In this document: piece after piece, positions 1 through 6,750 of the stretch
Numbering within the stretch: position 1 is the stretch's first letter
How the letters are laid out: every line of letters starts with the position of its first letter
Assembly: GCA_020025735.1 (NCBI GenBank)
Contig: JAHHRP010000047.1
Coordinates: 1 to 12,011, forward strand
Source of the DNA: Evtepia sp.
Lineage (GTDB): Bacteria; Bacillota; Clostridia; Oscillospirales; Oscillospiraceae
DNA length: 12,011 nt
Direction: 5' to 3'
The notes under the pieces: model-generated
Told to the model about the DNA's origin: nothing
What the model saw: only the letters and a program-made list of their open reading frames with translations
The model's database searches: none
Position numbers and translations under genes: made by a program

Positions 1-1
1 T

Positions 2-94
2 GTTGATACAAAAAACTTTTGTCGTATTTTGGAAGAAATGCAGGAAAAGTCTGTGAATACAGCACAGTGCGTCAAGGATGGAATTCTATCATAA
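2..94 (+). CDS. Possible 3' end of an upstream gene (partial, unrecognised)
   Basis: One frame is open from the left window edge to a TAA at 92-94, giving about 30 residues that include NFCRILEEMQEKS and end DGILS. The peptide looks helical and charged and could be a protein tail. The other two forward frames are closed by stops at about 4-6 and 52-54. An open run this short also occurs by chance, and no family is recognisable. It overlaps the possible promoter at 3-30, so both readings may not hold. A start, if any, lies outside the window. Confidence 0.3.
   Translation, partial: VDTKNFCRILEEMQEKSVNTAQCVKDGILS
3..30 (+). promoter_or_regulatory. Candidate sigma-A-type promoter with internal palindrome
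   Basis: TTGATA at 3-8 is followed after 16 bases by TATTTT at 25-30, a weak match to the housekeeping -35 and -10 boxes. Between them ACAAAA (8-13) and TTTTGT (17-22) form an inverted repeat around AAC, a position where an operator could lie. It would give a leader of roughly 145 bases before flgB. No convincing sigma-28 or sigma-54 site was seen before flgB. The true promoter may lie left of the window. Confidence 0.22.
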
Positions 95-132
95 ATCATA
101 AGGGAGAGATTTCGTCTGTTGTGCTGGGAAAA

Positions 133-153
133 GGGGGGCTGATGTGCTCCCCC
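133..153 (+). other. Short G/C hairpin in the flgB leader
   Basis: GGGGGG (133-138) can pair with TCCCCC (148-153), including one G-T wobble, around a 9-base loop. No T-tract follows on the + strand, so it is not a usual intrinsic terminator. It lies 27 bases before the flgB start and would be part of the leader RNA. It could affect stability or access to the flgB ribosome site, but it may also be incidental. Confidence 0.35.
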
Positions 154-180
154 GAAAAACAAAGAAAGTGAGGGACAGGA

Positions 181-564
181 ATGGATCTGGCTTTGTCAAA
201 CACATCGCTTCTGATGCAGCGCTCAATTGACTTCCTGTGGAGCAAACAAACTTGCATTGTTGATAATCTGTCGAATTTAGAGACGCCTGGCTATCAGCCG
301 AAGTATGTGACATTTGAGGAGGCCTTGCGGGATGCACTCCAAGCGCAGGAGCGAAGCGGTACCCCTGTGCGTGGAATGCGAAAGGCCATCGAACAAACCC
401 CTGTGGTGGCGCATGAAGCCCAGGAAAGAACTCGGATGGATGGAAACGGTGCGAATGTACTTGACCAGTCTTTGGAACTGTCTCGCAATGCCTATCAGTT
501 ACAGTATGCTATGAATGCTCTTTCTACGGACTTTTCCATTATGCGTACTGCGATTCGAGGGTGA
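181..564 (+). CDS. flgB: Flagellar basal-body rod protein FlgB
   Basis: Proximal rod subunit of the flagellar basal body, exported by the flagellar type III apparatus and assembled on the MS-ring/FliE base. The 127-residue product has the usual family length. The N-terminal rod motif is visible as NLSNLETPGYQPKYV, corresponding to the family pattern N-x-A-N-x-x-T-P-G-Y. The C-terminal helix (LELSRNAYQLQYAMNALS) matches the coiled segment shared by rod and hook proteins. The ATG at 181 follows GAGGG at 170-174 with good spacing. It is the first clear gene of the block, and flgC begins 15 bases after its stop, as in most Bacillota operons. Neighbours and motifs leave little doubt. Confidence 0.96.
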   Translation: MDLALSNTSLLMQRSIDFLWSKQTCIVDNLSNLETPGYQPKYVTFEEALRDALQAQERSGTPVRGMRKAIEQTPVVAHEAQERTRMDGNGANVLDQSLELSRNAYQLQYAMNALSTDFSIMRTAIRG

Positions 565-579
565 TAGGAGGAAGTTGCG

Positions 580-1023
580 ATGGCATTTATGAACTCAATG
601 AGCATTGTTGGCTCAGGAATGACTGCACAACAGTTGCGACTGGATATTATAGCAGAAAATATCACCAATCTTAACACCACACGAACGGAGGCTGGCGGCC
701 CCTATCGACGAAAATTGGTGGTAATGGAAGAACAACCCTTGTCGCCCTTTCGAACGATTTTGCAAGAAAGGTTCAATGGAGTGAGAGGACAAGGCGGTGG
801 TGTGCGGGTGACGGAGATCGCGGAAGATGACGCACCATTCAAAATGGTTTATGATCCAACCCATCCTGACGCAAACGGGGATGGGTATGTAGAGTTGCCC
901 AATGTGGACGTAGTTATGGAAATGGCAGATGCAATGGCAGCAAACCAGGCCTTGGCAGCTGACATTACTGCGTTCAATGTGCTCAAGACTGTAGCAGCCA
1001 AAGGATTGGAAATTGGCAAGTAA
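580..1023 (+). CDS. flgC: Flagellar basal-body rod protein FlgC
   Basis: Second proximal rod subunit, stacked with FlgB, FlgF and FlgG in the driveshaft. The 147-residue product is of normal size. It carries the FlgC N-terminal signature ENITNLNTTRTEAGGPYRRK near residues 27-46 and ends in the typical ALEIGK-like tail, here GLEIGK. The block PNVDVVMEMADAM matches the conserved C-terminal PNV-x-VV-x-EM segment. The ATG at 580 is preceded by AGGAGG at 567-572, seven bases upstream. The gene is separated from fliE by an unusual 102-base gap holding a strong stem-loop, so fliE may be expressed at a different level. Confidence 0.97.
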   Translation: MAFMNSMSIVGSGMTAQQLRLDIIAENITNLNTTRTEAGGPYRRKLVVMEEQPLSPFRTILQERFNGVRGQGGGVRVTEIAEDDAPFKMVYDPTHPDANGDGYVELPNVDVVMEMADAMAANQALAADITAFNVLKTVAAKGLEIGK

Positions 1024-1028
1024 ACAAG

Positions 1029-1068
1029 ACAAACCATGATCACATTTTTTAATGTGGCCATGGTTTGT
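1029..1068 (+). other. Intercistronic stem-loop between flgC and fliE
   Basis: ACAAACCATG (1029-1038) is an exact reverse complement of CATGGTTTGT (1059-1068). Inside it CACATT (1041-1046) pairs with AATGTG (1051-1056) around a TTTT loop. Only the AT/GC position between the two arms breaks the stem. The following bases (GGTATTTAGTGG) are not a real T-tract, so it resembles an RNA processing or stabilising element, or a weak attenuator, more than a full terminator. It starts six bases after the flgC stop. Confidence 0.75.
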
Positions 1069-1125
1069 GGTATTTAGTGGTATTCATGAAAGAAAATAAA
1101 AAAGAGAAATAAGAGGTGTGTCCCT

Positions 1126-1434
1126 ATGATGGAGTTTCAACCGATTCAGGCGCTTCGGCCAAGCTGGCTGGAGACACTTTCTCCCCAGCAGGAGGAGAAA
1201 GCAGAGGCAGCGGCCCTTCCCTTTGCTGACGTGTTCCAGGCAGCGGTCGACAAAGTAAAGCAGACCGATGCAGAAAAGAATGAAATGGAGTATCTTTTGG
1301 CCACCGGCCAGCTGGACAACCCGGCAAAGCTGACCATTGCTTCCACTCAGGCCGCCCTGTCGGTGGAACTGCTGGTGCAGCTGCGGAATAAAGCCGTGGA
1401 GTCATACAACAGCGTGATGCAGATGAACCTGTAA
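1126..1434 (+). CDS. fliE: Flagellar hook-basal body protein FliE
   Basis: FliE joins the MS ring to the rod and is among the first proteins exported by the flagellar secretion machine. The 102-residue product has the usual size. The family C-terminal half is clear: ATGQLDNPAKLTIASTQAAL followed by VELLVQLRNKAVESYNSVMQM, matching the typical pattern of a short Asn-Pro turn and then an amphipathic helix ending VRNK-x-V-x-AY-x-x-I-M. The N-terminal third is variable, as in other FliE proteins. Starts at 1126 or 1129 are both ATG; AGAGGTG at 1112-1118 favours 1126. fliF follows after 49 bases, the normal order. Confidence 0.95.
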   Translation: MMEFQPIQALRPSWLETLSPQQEEKAEAAALPFADVFQAAVDKVKQTDAEKNEMEYLLATGQLDNPAKLTIASTQAALSVELLVQLRNKAVESYNSVMQMNL

Positions 1435-1483
1435 TTGCGGCGGTAGGAACGATCACAGTAGAGACAGATGAAGGCCGGTGGGA

Positions 1484-3091
1484 ATGAACGTGCAAGAAAA
1501 AATTAAAGTTTTTTGGAGCAAAGGCAAGGAAAAGTGGGGCGCGTTTTCAAAACGAGTAAAAATACTTATCGCCTGTGGTTTGGCTGCCGTGGTGGTGCTC
1601 CTTGCTGTGTTGGCGGTGACAATGAGCCACCAGTCGTATGTGCCGCTGTTCACGGATCTGAATGGCACGGACATGAATTCCGTGGTCAATTACTTGTCTG
1701 AGAATGGTGCAAACGACTACAAAGTAGAAGACAATGGAACCATTTTGGTGCCAGAGGACCAGGAGGTCCAACTACGGGCTGGCCTGCTCATGGCGGACTA
1801 TCCCTCTTCCGGTTTTAGTTACAGTACCTACCTGAACAATGTGGGCAGCCTGACCACGGAGGCAGAGCGGGAACAACTTTCCCTCATGGAGGTCCAGGAT
1901 CGCTTGGCAGCTACGATCCGCTGTTTGGATGGCGTGAAGGACGCAGTGGTGAACATCAATTTGGCTGAGGAAAGCCCCTATGTTCTGGACAAAGAGAAGG
2001 CGGTTCCTGCCAGTGCGTCTGTGGCTGTGACGATGCAGGATGGCGGGGCACTGCCGAAAAATATGGTCAAGAGCATTCAAACGCTCCTGCGCACTTCTAT
2101 CAAGAATTTGGAGATAGAAAACATCGGGATTATAGATTCTGCGGGCAACACCCATTCCGACGGTACGGACCTGGCAGGGATGCAGGATGCCTCCCAGCTG
2201 AAGATGAAGTTGGAAGAACAACAGAACAACCTGGTGCGGACAGATATTATCCAGCTGCTGGCGCCTCTTTTTGGCGCGGAAAACATTCGCGTAAGTGTAC
2301 GCACTACTGTGGACGTGGACCGCAGTGTGACCGATGCTACCGATTACAGCATGGAAGAAAATGCTGAAGGCAATGAGGGACTCATCGGAAAGAAGATCTA
2401 TGACCAACAGATTATCCGGGATGAGAACGCTGTGGCGGGAGGCACTGTGGGCACCGACAACAATGCCGACCTGAACACATATGTCAATGAGCAGTATCAG
2501 CCAGATGGGAACGAGCAGGCGCTGATCAACTCAGGACAGAACGAATACATCTACGACGAGAGAAACACCCAGACAGAGCATCTGTCAGGTGTGGTTACTG
2601 ATGTGATGGTGTCCATTACCATCAACCAGGATGCGGCCGGGACCGTAGCGATGAACAGCCTCGTGCCCCATGTGGCCAAAGCTGCAGGAATCAATCGGGA
2701 CATACAGAATGAGAAGATTTCCATTCTCTCTGCACCCTTCTACAACGAAGAGAAGCCACCCTTTGTGGATGTCTCTAAGGTGCCGGAGTGGGTCCTGTAT
2801 GCTGCTGCGGCTGGTCTGGGCGTATTTATCCTGTTGCTTATGCTTATCCTGCTGCTGCGCCGTCGTCGGCGTAAGCGCCTGGAAGAAGAGGAAGCCCTGC
2901 TCGAGATGGAGCGTGCAGAAGAGTATGTTGGGCGTCCCCCTGCGGCACCGCCAGTGGAAGGTGCTGACCTTATGAATGTGGACACGGAAAAGAGCATCGA
3001 GTTGCGGCGTAAGGTGCGGAAATTTGCAGAGAACAGCCCTGAGATTGCCGCACAGATGGTGCGTAACTGGCTGAAAGAGGGAGACACATGA
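1484..3091 (+). CDS. fliF: Flagellar MS-ring protein FliF
   Basis: FliF builds the MS ring in the cytoplasmic membrane, the base on which rod, rotor and export gate assemble. The product is 535 residues, normal for the family. A first membrane segment lies near residues 27-46 (KILIACGLAAVVVLLAVLAV), then the ring-building domains with GLLMADYPSSGFSY and RLAATIRCLDGVKDAVVNI. A second membrane segment sits near residues 436-458, followed by RRRRRKR on the cytoplasmic side. The extreme C-terminus (RKVRKFAENSPEIAAQMVRNW) is the conserved FliG-binding helix pair. An in-frame GTG at 1478 is a possible start, but AAGG at 1471-1474 fits the ATG at 1484 better. The stop overlaps the fliG ATG by four bases, implying coupling. 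Confidence 0.97.
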   Translation: MNVQEKIKVFWSKGKEKWGAFSKRVKILIACGLAAVVVLLAVLAVTMSHQSYVPLFTDLNGTDMNSVVNYLSENGANDYKVEDNGTILVPEDQEVQLRAGLLMADYPSSGFSYSTYLNNVGSLTTEAEREQLSLMEVQDRLAATIRCLDGVKDAVVNINLAEESPYVLDKEKAVPASASVAVTMQDGGALPKNMVKSIQTLLRTSIKNLEIENIGIIDSAGNTHSDGTDLAGMQDASQLKMKLEEQQNNLVRTDIIQLLAPLFGAENIRVSVRTTVDVDRSVTDATDYSMEENAEGNEGLIGKKIYDQQIIRDENAVAGGTVGTDNNADLNTYVNEQYQPDGNEQALINSGQNEYIYDERNTQTEHLSGVVTDVMVSITINQDAAGTVAMNSLVPHVAKAAGINRDIQNEKISILSAPFYNEEKPPFVDVSKVPEWVLYAAAAGLGVFILLLMLILLLRRRRRKRLEEEEALLEMERAEEYVGRPPAAPPVEGADLMNVDTEKSIELRRKVRKFAENSPEIAAQMVRNWLKEGDT

Positions 3092-4104
3092 GCGGAGTAA
3101 GCACCCCCCAGTACACCCACGCGCAGAAAGCTGCGGCAGTGATTGTGGCGATGGGCACGGAAAAGGCTTCTCAGCTGTACCAGTACATGGACCCAGCAGA
3201 TGTGGAACAGCTGACCCTGGAAGTGGCCAAACTGGGTTATTTGAATGCAGATGTCACGGAAGACATCCTGAATGAATTCTATCAGGAGTGTATGACCAGC
3301 AAGGCCGTCACTGAGGGCGGTTTGGAGTATGCCCGTGCTGTGTTGGAGCGGGCCTACGACGCACAGACGGCAGAAAATTTGCTGAATAAGATCACCAAAT
3401 CAATGAAGAACCGGGAGTTTGCCTTCCTGAACAAGGCCGACGACCGGTCCCTGATGGCAGCCTTACAGCATGAGCGGGCACAGACCATTGCGCTGGTGCT
3501 GTCGTACATTGATCCCCTCAAAGCTGCCACAGTCATTGAGGAGTTAGAACCAGAGCGCCAAGTGCAGGTGGTGGAAAACATTGCCTGTATGGAGAGCGCT
3601 TCTCCTGAGGCGGTGAAGATCATCGAGTCGGAGATCGAGAAGAAGTTTGCGAATATTCTTGTCAGCAACAATGTCAAGGTGGGCGGCATCGACTATGTGG
3701 CCGATGTAATGAACAATCTGGACCGCTCCAGTGAGAAGGGAATCTTCGATCGGCTCTCTAGCCGCAATGAGGAGTTGGCAGATGAGATCCGCAAGCGGAT
3801 GTTCGTCTTCGAGGATATCATCACGATGGACGATCGCTCGGTGCAGCGGTTCCTGCGGGATTGCGACCAGCGGGATCTGGTGCTGGCCCTCAAGGGTTCC
3901 AACGCCGAGGTGGCCAACAAGATCTTTGCAAATATGTCCGTGCGTATGGCACAGAGCATCCAGGACGATTTGGAGATTACCACCAATGTCCGTATCCGGG
4001 ATGTGGAAGATGCCCAGCAGCGTATTGTTGAGGTCATCCGCGACCTGGAGGAGAAGAATCAGTTAATTATCATCAAGGGTGGAAAGGACGAGATTATTGC
4101 CTAA
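3088..4104 (+). CDS. fliG: Flagellar motor switch protein FliG
   Basis: Rotor protein at the cytoplasmic face of the MS ring; its C-terminal domain meets MotA to produce torque, and its middle domain binds FliM. The 338 residues match the family length. The N-terminal FliF-binding part starts near residue 12 (AQKAAAVIVAMG). The C-terminal torque region near residues 240-265 includes MFVFEDIITMDDRSVQRFLR, with charged residues placed as in well-known FliG proteins, then LALKGSN. The middle-domain EHPQ motif reads ERAQ at residues 129-132 (3472-3483), an uncommon form. The ATG overlaps the fliF stop (ATGA), so translation is probably coupled. The 3' end overlaps the likely fliH start. Confidence 0.98.
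   Translation: MSGVSTPQYTHAQKAAAVIVAMGTEKASQLYQYMDPADVEQLTLEVAKLGYLNADVTEDILNEFYQECMTSKAVTEGGLEYARAVLERAYDAQTAENLLNKITKSMKNREFAFLNKADDRSLMAALQHERAQTIALVLSYIDPLKAATVIEELEPERQVQVVENIACMESASPEAVKIIESEIEKKFANILVSNNVKVGGIDYVADVMNNLDRSSEKGIFDRLSSRNEELADEIRKRMFVFEDIITMDDRSVQRFLRDCDQRDLVLALKGSNAEVANKIFANMSVRMAQSIQDDLEITTNVRIRDVEDAQQRIVEVIRDLEEKNQLIIIKGGKDEIIA
4083..4088 (+). promoter_or_regulatory. Ribosome binding site deciding the fliH start (TTG)
   Basis: AAAGGA lies within the last codons of fliG, eight bases before the TTG at 4097. The other candidate, the GTG at 4079, has no usable site at normal distance. This favours a TTG start for fliH inside fliG. Confidence 0.6.
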
Positions 4105-4906
4105 TATTTTCAAGAACTTCCTCCGCCCCGTTGCATCCAACTATATTCTGCCCGACGCGGATGAGATCCAGATGGATGAATCGGAACAGGTCCCCCAAAA
4201 TGAGTCGGTGGATTCAGAACAGGTCCCAGATGAAGAAGGGACGCAGCCGACACAAGACGCAGAGGAAGAGCAAGGACCTGTAAGTTTTGCAAAAATCCAG
4301 GCGGAGAAGATCCTGGAAGATGCCCGCCAACAGGCTGAGGCCCTGGTCGCCCAGCGCCAGGCAGAGGCTGAGGAAGAGATCCAGCAGAGGATGCAGCAGG
4401 CCCAAGACGATGGTTTTCGTCAGGGCTATGCCGAAGGACTCATTCAAGCTCGGGTGGAGAGCCAGCGCCAGCTGGATGAGCAAATGGAAGAACAAGTCAA
4501 GCAGCTCCAGACGTTCCTGGAAAAGGCAACCCTCGCCCGAGAGACGATGATTGATCAGACCCGGGATGAACTGCGTGACCTGAGTGTTGCGATAGCGGAA
4601 AAAATTATCCACATTAGCCTGAAAAGCAGTGGAGAAGTGATCGCGCGTATGATCCAGGCGGCAACAGAGAAACTCAAACGTCGGGAATGGGTCCATATCT
4701 ATTTGGCCGATTGCGACGCAAAAAATCTGACCCAAGTAGCCCCTGAGCTGACAACGGCACTGGCTGGCCTATCCGACCACATTAAGTTCATGCCCATGGC
4801 CGATGACGAGGCTGGGACCTGCATCATTGAAATGCCGGACGAGATTATTGATGCCAGTGCTGCCACACAGCTTTCCAATATCCGACAGATGTTACAGGAC
4901 GAATGA
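4097..4906 (+). CDS. fliH: Flagellar export apparatus regulator FliH
   Basis: FliH is the peripheral stalk-like partner of the export ATPase FliI and tethers it to the rotor side. From TTG 4097 the product is 269 residues. The N-terminal part is acidic and contains a small repeat, SEQVP twice (near 4179 and 4215). A long charged helix follows, including the Gly-spaced segment GFRQGYAEGLIQA typical of FliH. The C-terminal third holds LSVAIAEKIIHISL and ends with GTCIIEMPDEIIDAS and an amphipathic helix, as in the FliH/YscL/V-ATPase E family. The start overlaps fliG by eight bases. A GTG at 4079 would add six residues but lacks a good ribosome site. Position before fliI supports the call. Confidence 0.92.
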   Translation: MPNIFKNFLRPVASNYILPDADEIQMDESEQVPQNESVDSEQVPDEEGTQPTQDAEEEQGPVSFAKIQAEKILEDARQQAEALVAQRQAEAEEEIQQRMQQAQDDGFRQGYAEGLIQARVESQRQLDEQMEEQVKQLQTFLEKATLARETMIDQTRDELRDLSVAIAEKIIHISLKSSGEVIARMIQAATEKLKRREWVHIYLADCDAKNLTQVAPELTTALAGLSDHIKFMPMADDEAGTCIIEMPDEIIDASAATQLSNIRQMLQDE

Positions 4907-4918
4907 CCAACGGGAAAC

Positions 4919-4923
4919 GGAGG
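4919..4923 (+). promoter_or_regulatory. Ribosome binding site deciding the fliI start (GTG)
   Basis: GGAGG is followed after eight bases by GTG at 4932. The in-frame ATG at 4926 sits only two bases from it, and the far upstream ATG at 4803 lies deep inside fliH. The GTG at 4932 is therefore the best fliI start. Confidence 0.65.
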
Positions 4924-4931
4924 AGATGCCT

Positions 4932-6233
4932 GTGTTCCAAAACATGATCGACCGGGTGAAGAAGGCCGAGACCATCAGTTATACCGGAAAGATCGAGAAC
5001 ATCGTGGGCATGTCCATCGAGGCTTCTGGAGGTCGGGCAGCCATTGGCGACATTTGTCGCATTTACAATGGGGAGTCTGGCGGACAGGTGATGGCAGAGG
5101 TCGTGGGCTTTAAGAATGACCGCATTCTCCTGATGCCCTACGCCAACATGGAGGGAATCTCTGCGGGGAATTTCGTCCGCAATACCGGTGGTCGGCTTAA
5201 TGTCACCGTAGGCCCCTTCCTCAAGGGAAGGGTGATCGATGCTTTGGGCCGCCCCATCGACGGGAAAGGCCCCTTCCCTGCGGGAACGCCCTTCTGTGTG
5301 GAGAAGGCAGAAACCATCAATCCTTTCAGTCGCCCCCCCATCCGAGAAAGAATGGAGTTCGGGGTGAAGGCCATCGACAGTATGCTCACCATTGGCAAAG
5401 GGCAGCGTGTGGGAATCTTTGCCGGCTCCGGCGTAGGGAAGAGTACCCTTATGGGCATGATTGCCAAAAATGTCAAAGCAGATATCAATGTAATCGCCCT
5501 GGTAGGGGAACGTGGTCGTGAGGTGTTGGAGTTCATCGAGAAGGACTTAGGTCCAGAAGGAATGCTCCGATCGGTGCTGGTGGTGGCAACGTCAGATCAG
5601 CCCGCGATGCTGCGGAAAAAGTGCCCTTCTGTGGCAACGGGAATCGCGGAATATTTCCGAGACCAGGGATACGATGTGCTGCTTATGATGGATTCCCTGA
5701 CCCGGTTTGCCATGGCCCAGCGCGAGATCGGCTTGGCCGTGGGTGAGCCGCCAGTGGCCCGAGGGTATACCCCTTCTATTTATGCAGAACTGCCCAAGCT
5801 CCTGGAGCGCAGCGGCAACTTCAAGCGAGGGTCCATCACAGGGATTTATACGGTGCTGGTAGAGGGCGATGACACCAACGAGCCGATCGCGGATACCGTG
5901 CGAGGGATCTTAGATGGCCATATCGTTCTTTCGCGGAAGCTGGCCAACAGTGGTCACTTCCCTGCCATTGATATCAGCGCGAGTATTTCCCGTTTGATGA
6001 ACGAGATTGTGTCTGAAGAGCATCGGCACTTGTCTGCCCGAATTCGGGATGTGATGACGGTGTATGAAAAAAACTCAGACTTGGTTTCCATTGGTGCCTA
6101 TAAGCAAGGAACCAACCAAAAGCTGGATTATGCGCTGAGTAAGATGGATGGGATTGACGGCTTCCTAACCCAGGGCATCAGCGAGCGCTTTTCCTATGAG
6201 GAGGATCTTGCAGCGATGCAAGCCCTTTTGTAA
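4932..6233 (+). CDS. fliI: Flagellum-specific export ATPase FliI
   Basis: Hexameric cytoplasmic ATPase that helps feed rod, hook and filament subunits into the flagellar type III channel; related to the F1 beta subunit. From GTG 4932 it has 433 residues, the normal size. Walker A is GSGVGKST at residues 165-172. Walker B is VLLMMDS with the Asp near residue 254, followed by TRFAMAQREIGLA and GEPPVARGYTPS. The ATP synthase alpha/beta signature PAIDISASIS lies near residues 344-353. GERGREVLEF, with the expected catalytic Glu, is present. All key residues appear intact. The start lies 25 bases after the fliH stop, and fliJ follows closely, forming the export ATPase group. Confidence 0.98.
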   Translation: MFQNMIDRVKKAETISYTGKIENIVGMSIEASGGRAAIGDICRIYNGESGGQVMAEVVGFKNDRILLMPYANMEGISAGNFVRNTGGRLNVTVGPFLKGRVIDALGRPIDGKGPFPAGTPFCVEKAETINPFSRPPIRERMEFGVKAIDSMLTIGKGQRVGIFAGSGVGKSTLMGMIAKNVKADINVIALVGERGREVLEFIEKDLGPEGMLRSVLVVATSDQPAMLRKKCPSVATGIAEYFRDQGYDVLLMMDSLTRFAMAQREIGLAVGEPPVARGYTPSIYAELPKLLERSGNFKRGSITGIYTVLVEGDDTNEPIADTVRGILDGHIVLSRKLANSGHFPAIDISASISRLMNEIVSEEHRHLSARIRDVMTVYEKNSDLVSIGAYKQGTNQKLDYALSKMDGIDGFLTQGISERFSYEEDLAAMQALL

Positions 6234-6260
6234 TTGGTATGGACAGGAGAGACAGAAAGC

Positions 6261-6713
6261 ATGAAAAAGTTTCACTTCAGTCTAGATACGGTGCTTGGCT
6301 ATAAGCAGCAGGTTTTGGACAGTCTTCGCAGTGAACATGCGGTCATCATGAAAAAGGTGACAGACCAGGAGATGCTCATTGCTGACTTGACGCGGCGCCA
6401 CCGAGAGTTGAACATCGCGTTTCGCGCTGCTGAACAGGAAGGCATGACCATCGCACAGGCCAAGACCTACGAGATCGGTTTGCGGGTGCTGGAGCAGCAG
6501 ATTCAGACCGAGACAGAGCATCTGCGTGCCCTAGAGCGGGAGGCAGAGAAGAAGCGCCAGCAAGTGGTAGCTGCCCGGCAGGAGACAGCTTCCCTGGAAA
6601 AACTTCGGGAGAAAAAGTTGGATGGTTACCGAAAGAGTGTACAGAAACAGGAAGAACTGTTTATTGATGAGTTGGTGTCCGCCAGCCGGGTCACTTCGAT
6701 CCAGGTGGGTTGA
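6261..6713 (+). CDS. fliJ: Flagellar export protein FliJ
   Basis: FliJ is the central stalk-like coiled coil of the FliI hexamer and couples ATPase activity and chaperone handling to the export gate. The 150-residue product opens with KKFHFSLDTVLGYKQQVLDS, close to the FliJ pattern F-x-F-x-L-x-x-V-L-x-x-K. The rest is almost all charged heptad-like helix, for example RALEREAEKKRQQVVAARQE. The ATG at 6261 follows AGGAGA at 6245-6250. An in-frame GTG-type start just after the fliI stop has no ribosome site and would add nine unconserved residues. Sequence conservation is low in this family, so the call also rests on its place between fliI and fliK. Confidence 0.92.
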   Translation: MKKFHFSLDTVLGYKQQVLDSLRSEHAVIMKKVTDQEMLIADLTRRHRELNIAFRAAEQEGMTIAQAKTYEIGLRVLEQQIQTETEHLRALEREAEKKRQQVVAARQETASLEKLREKKLDGYRKSVQKQEELFIDELVSASRVTSIQVG

Positions 6714-6750
6714 GCCAACGGAAAGATCCCATTGAAAGGAGGTGAAAACG

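Noticed and set aside
92..125. Sigma-28 promoter before flgB (TAAA at 92-95)
   Set aside because: No GCCGATAA-like -10 box lies at the required distance.
1772..2407. Long open frame on the minus strand (211 codons)
   Set aside because: It lies opposite fliF, which has strong family motifs. The reverse product has no recognisable domain and is a shadow of codon bias.
4803..4931. Upstream fliI start at ATG 4803
   Set aside because: It would overlap fliH by about 100 bases, adds residues without family similarity, and lacks the strong site seen before GTG 4932.
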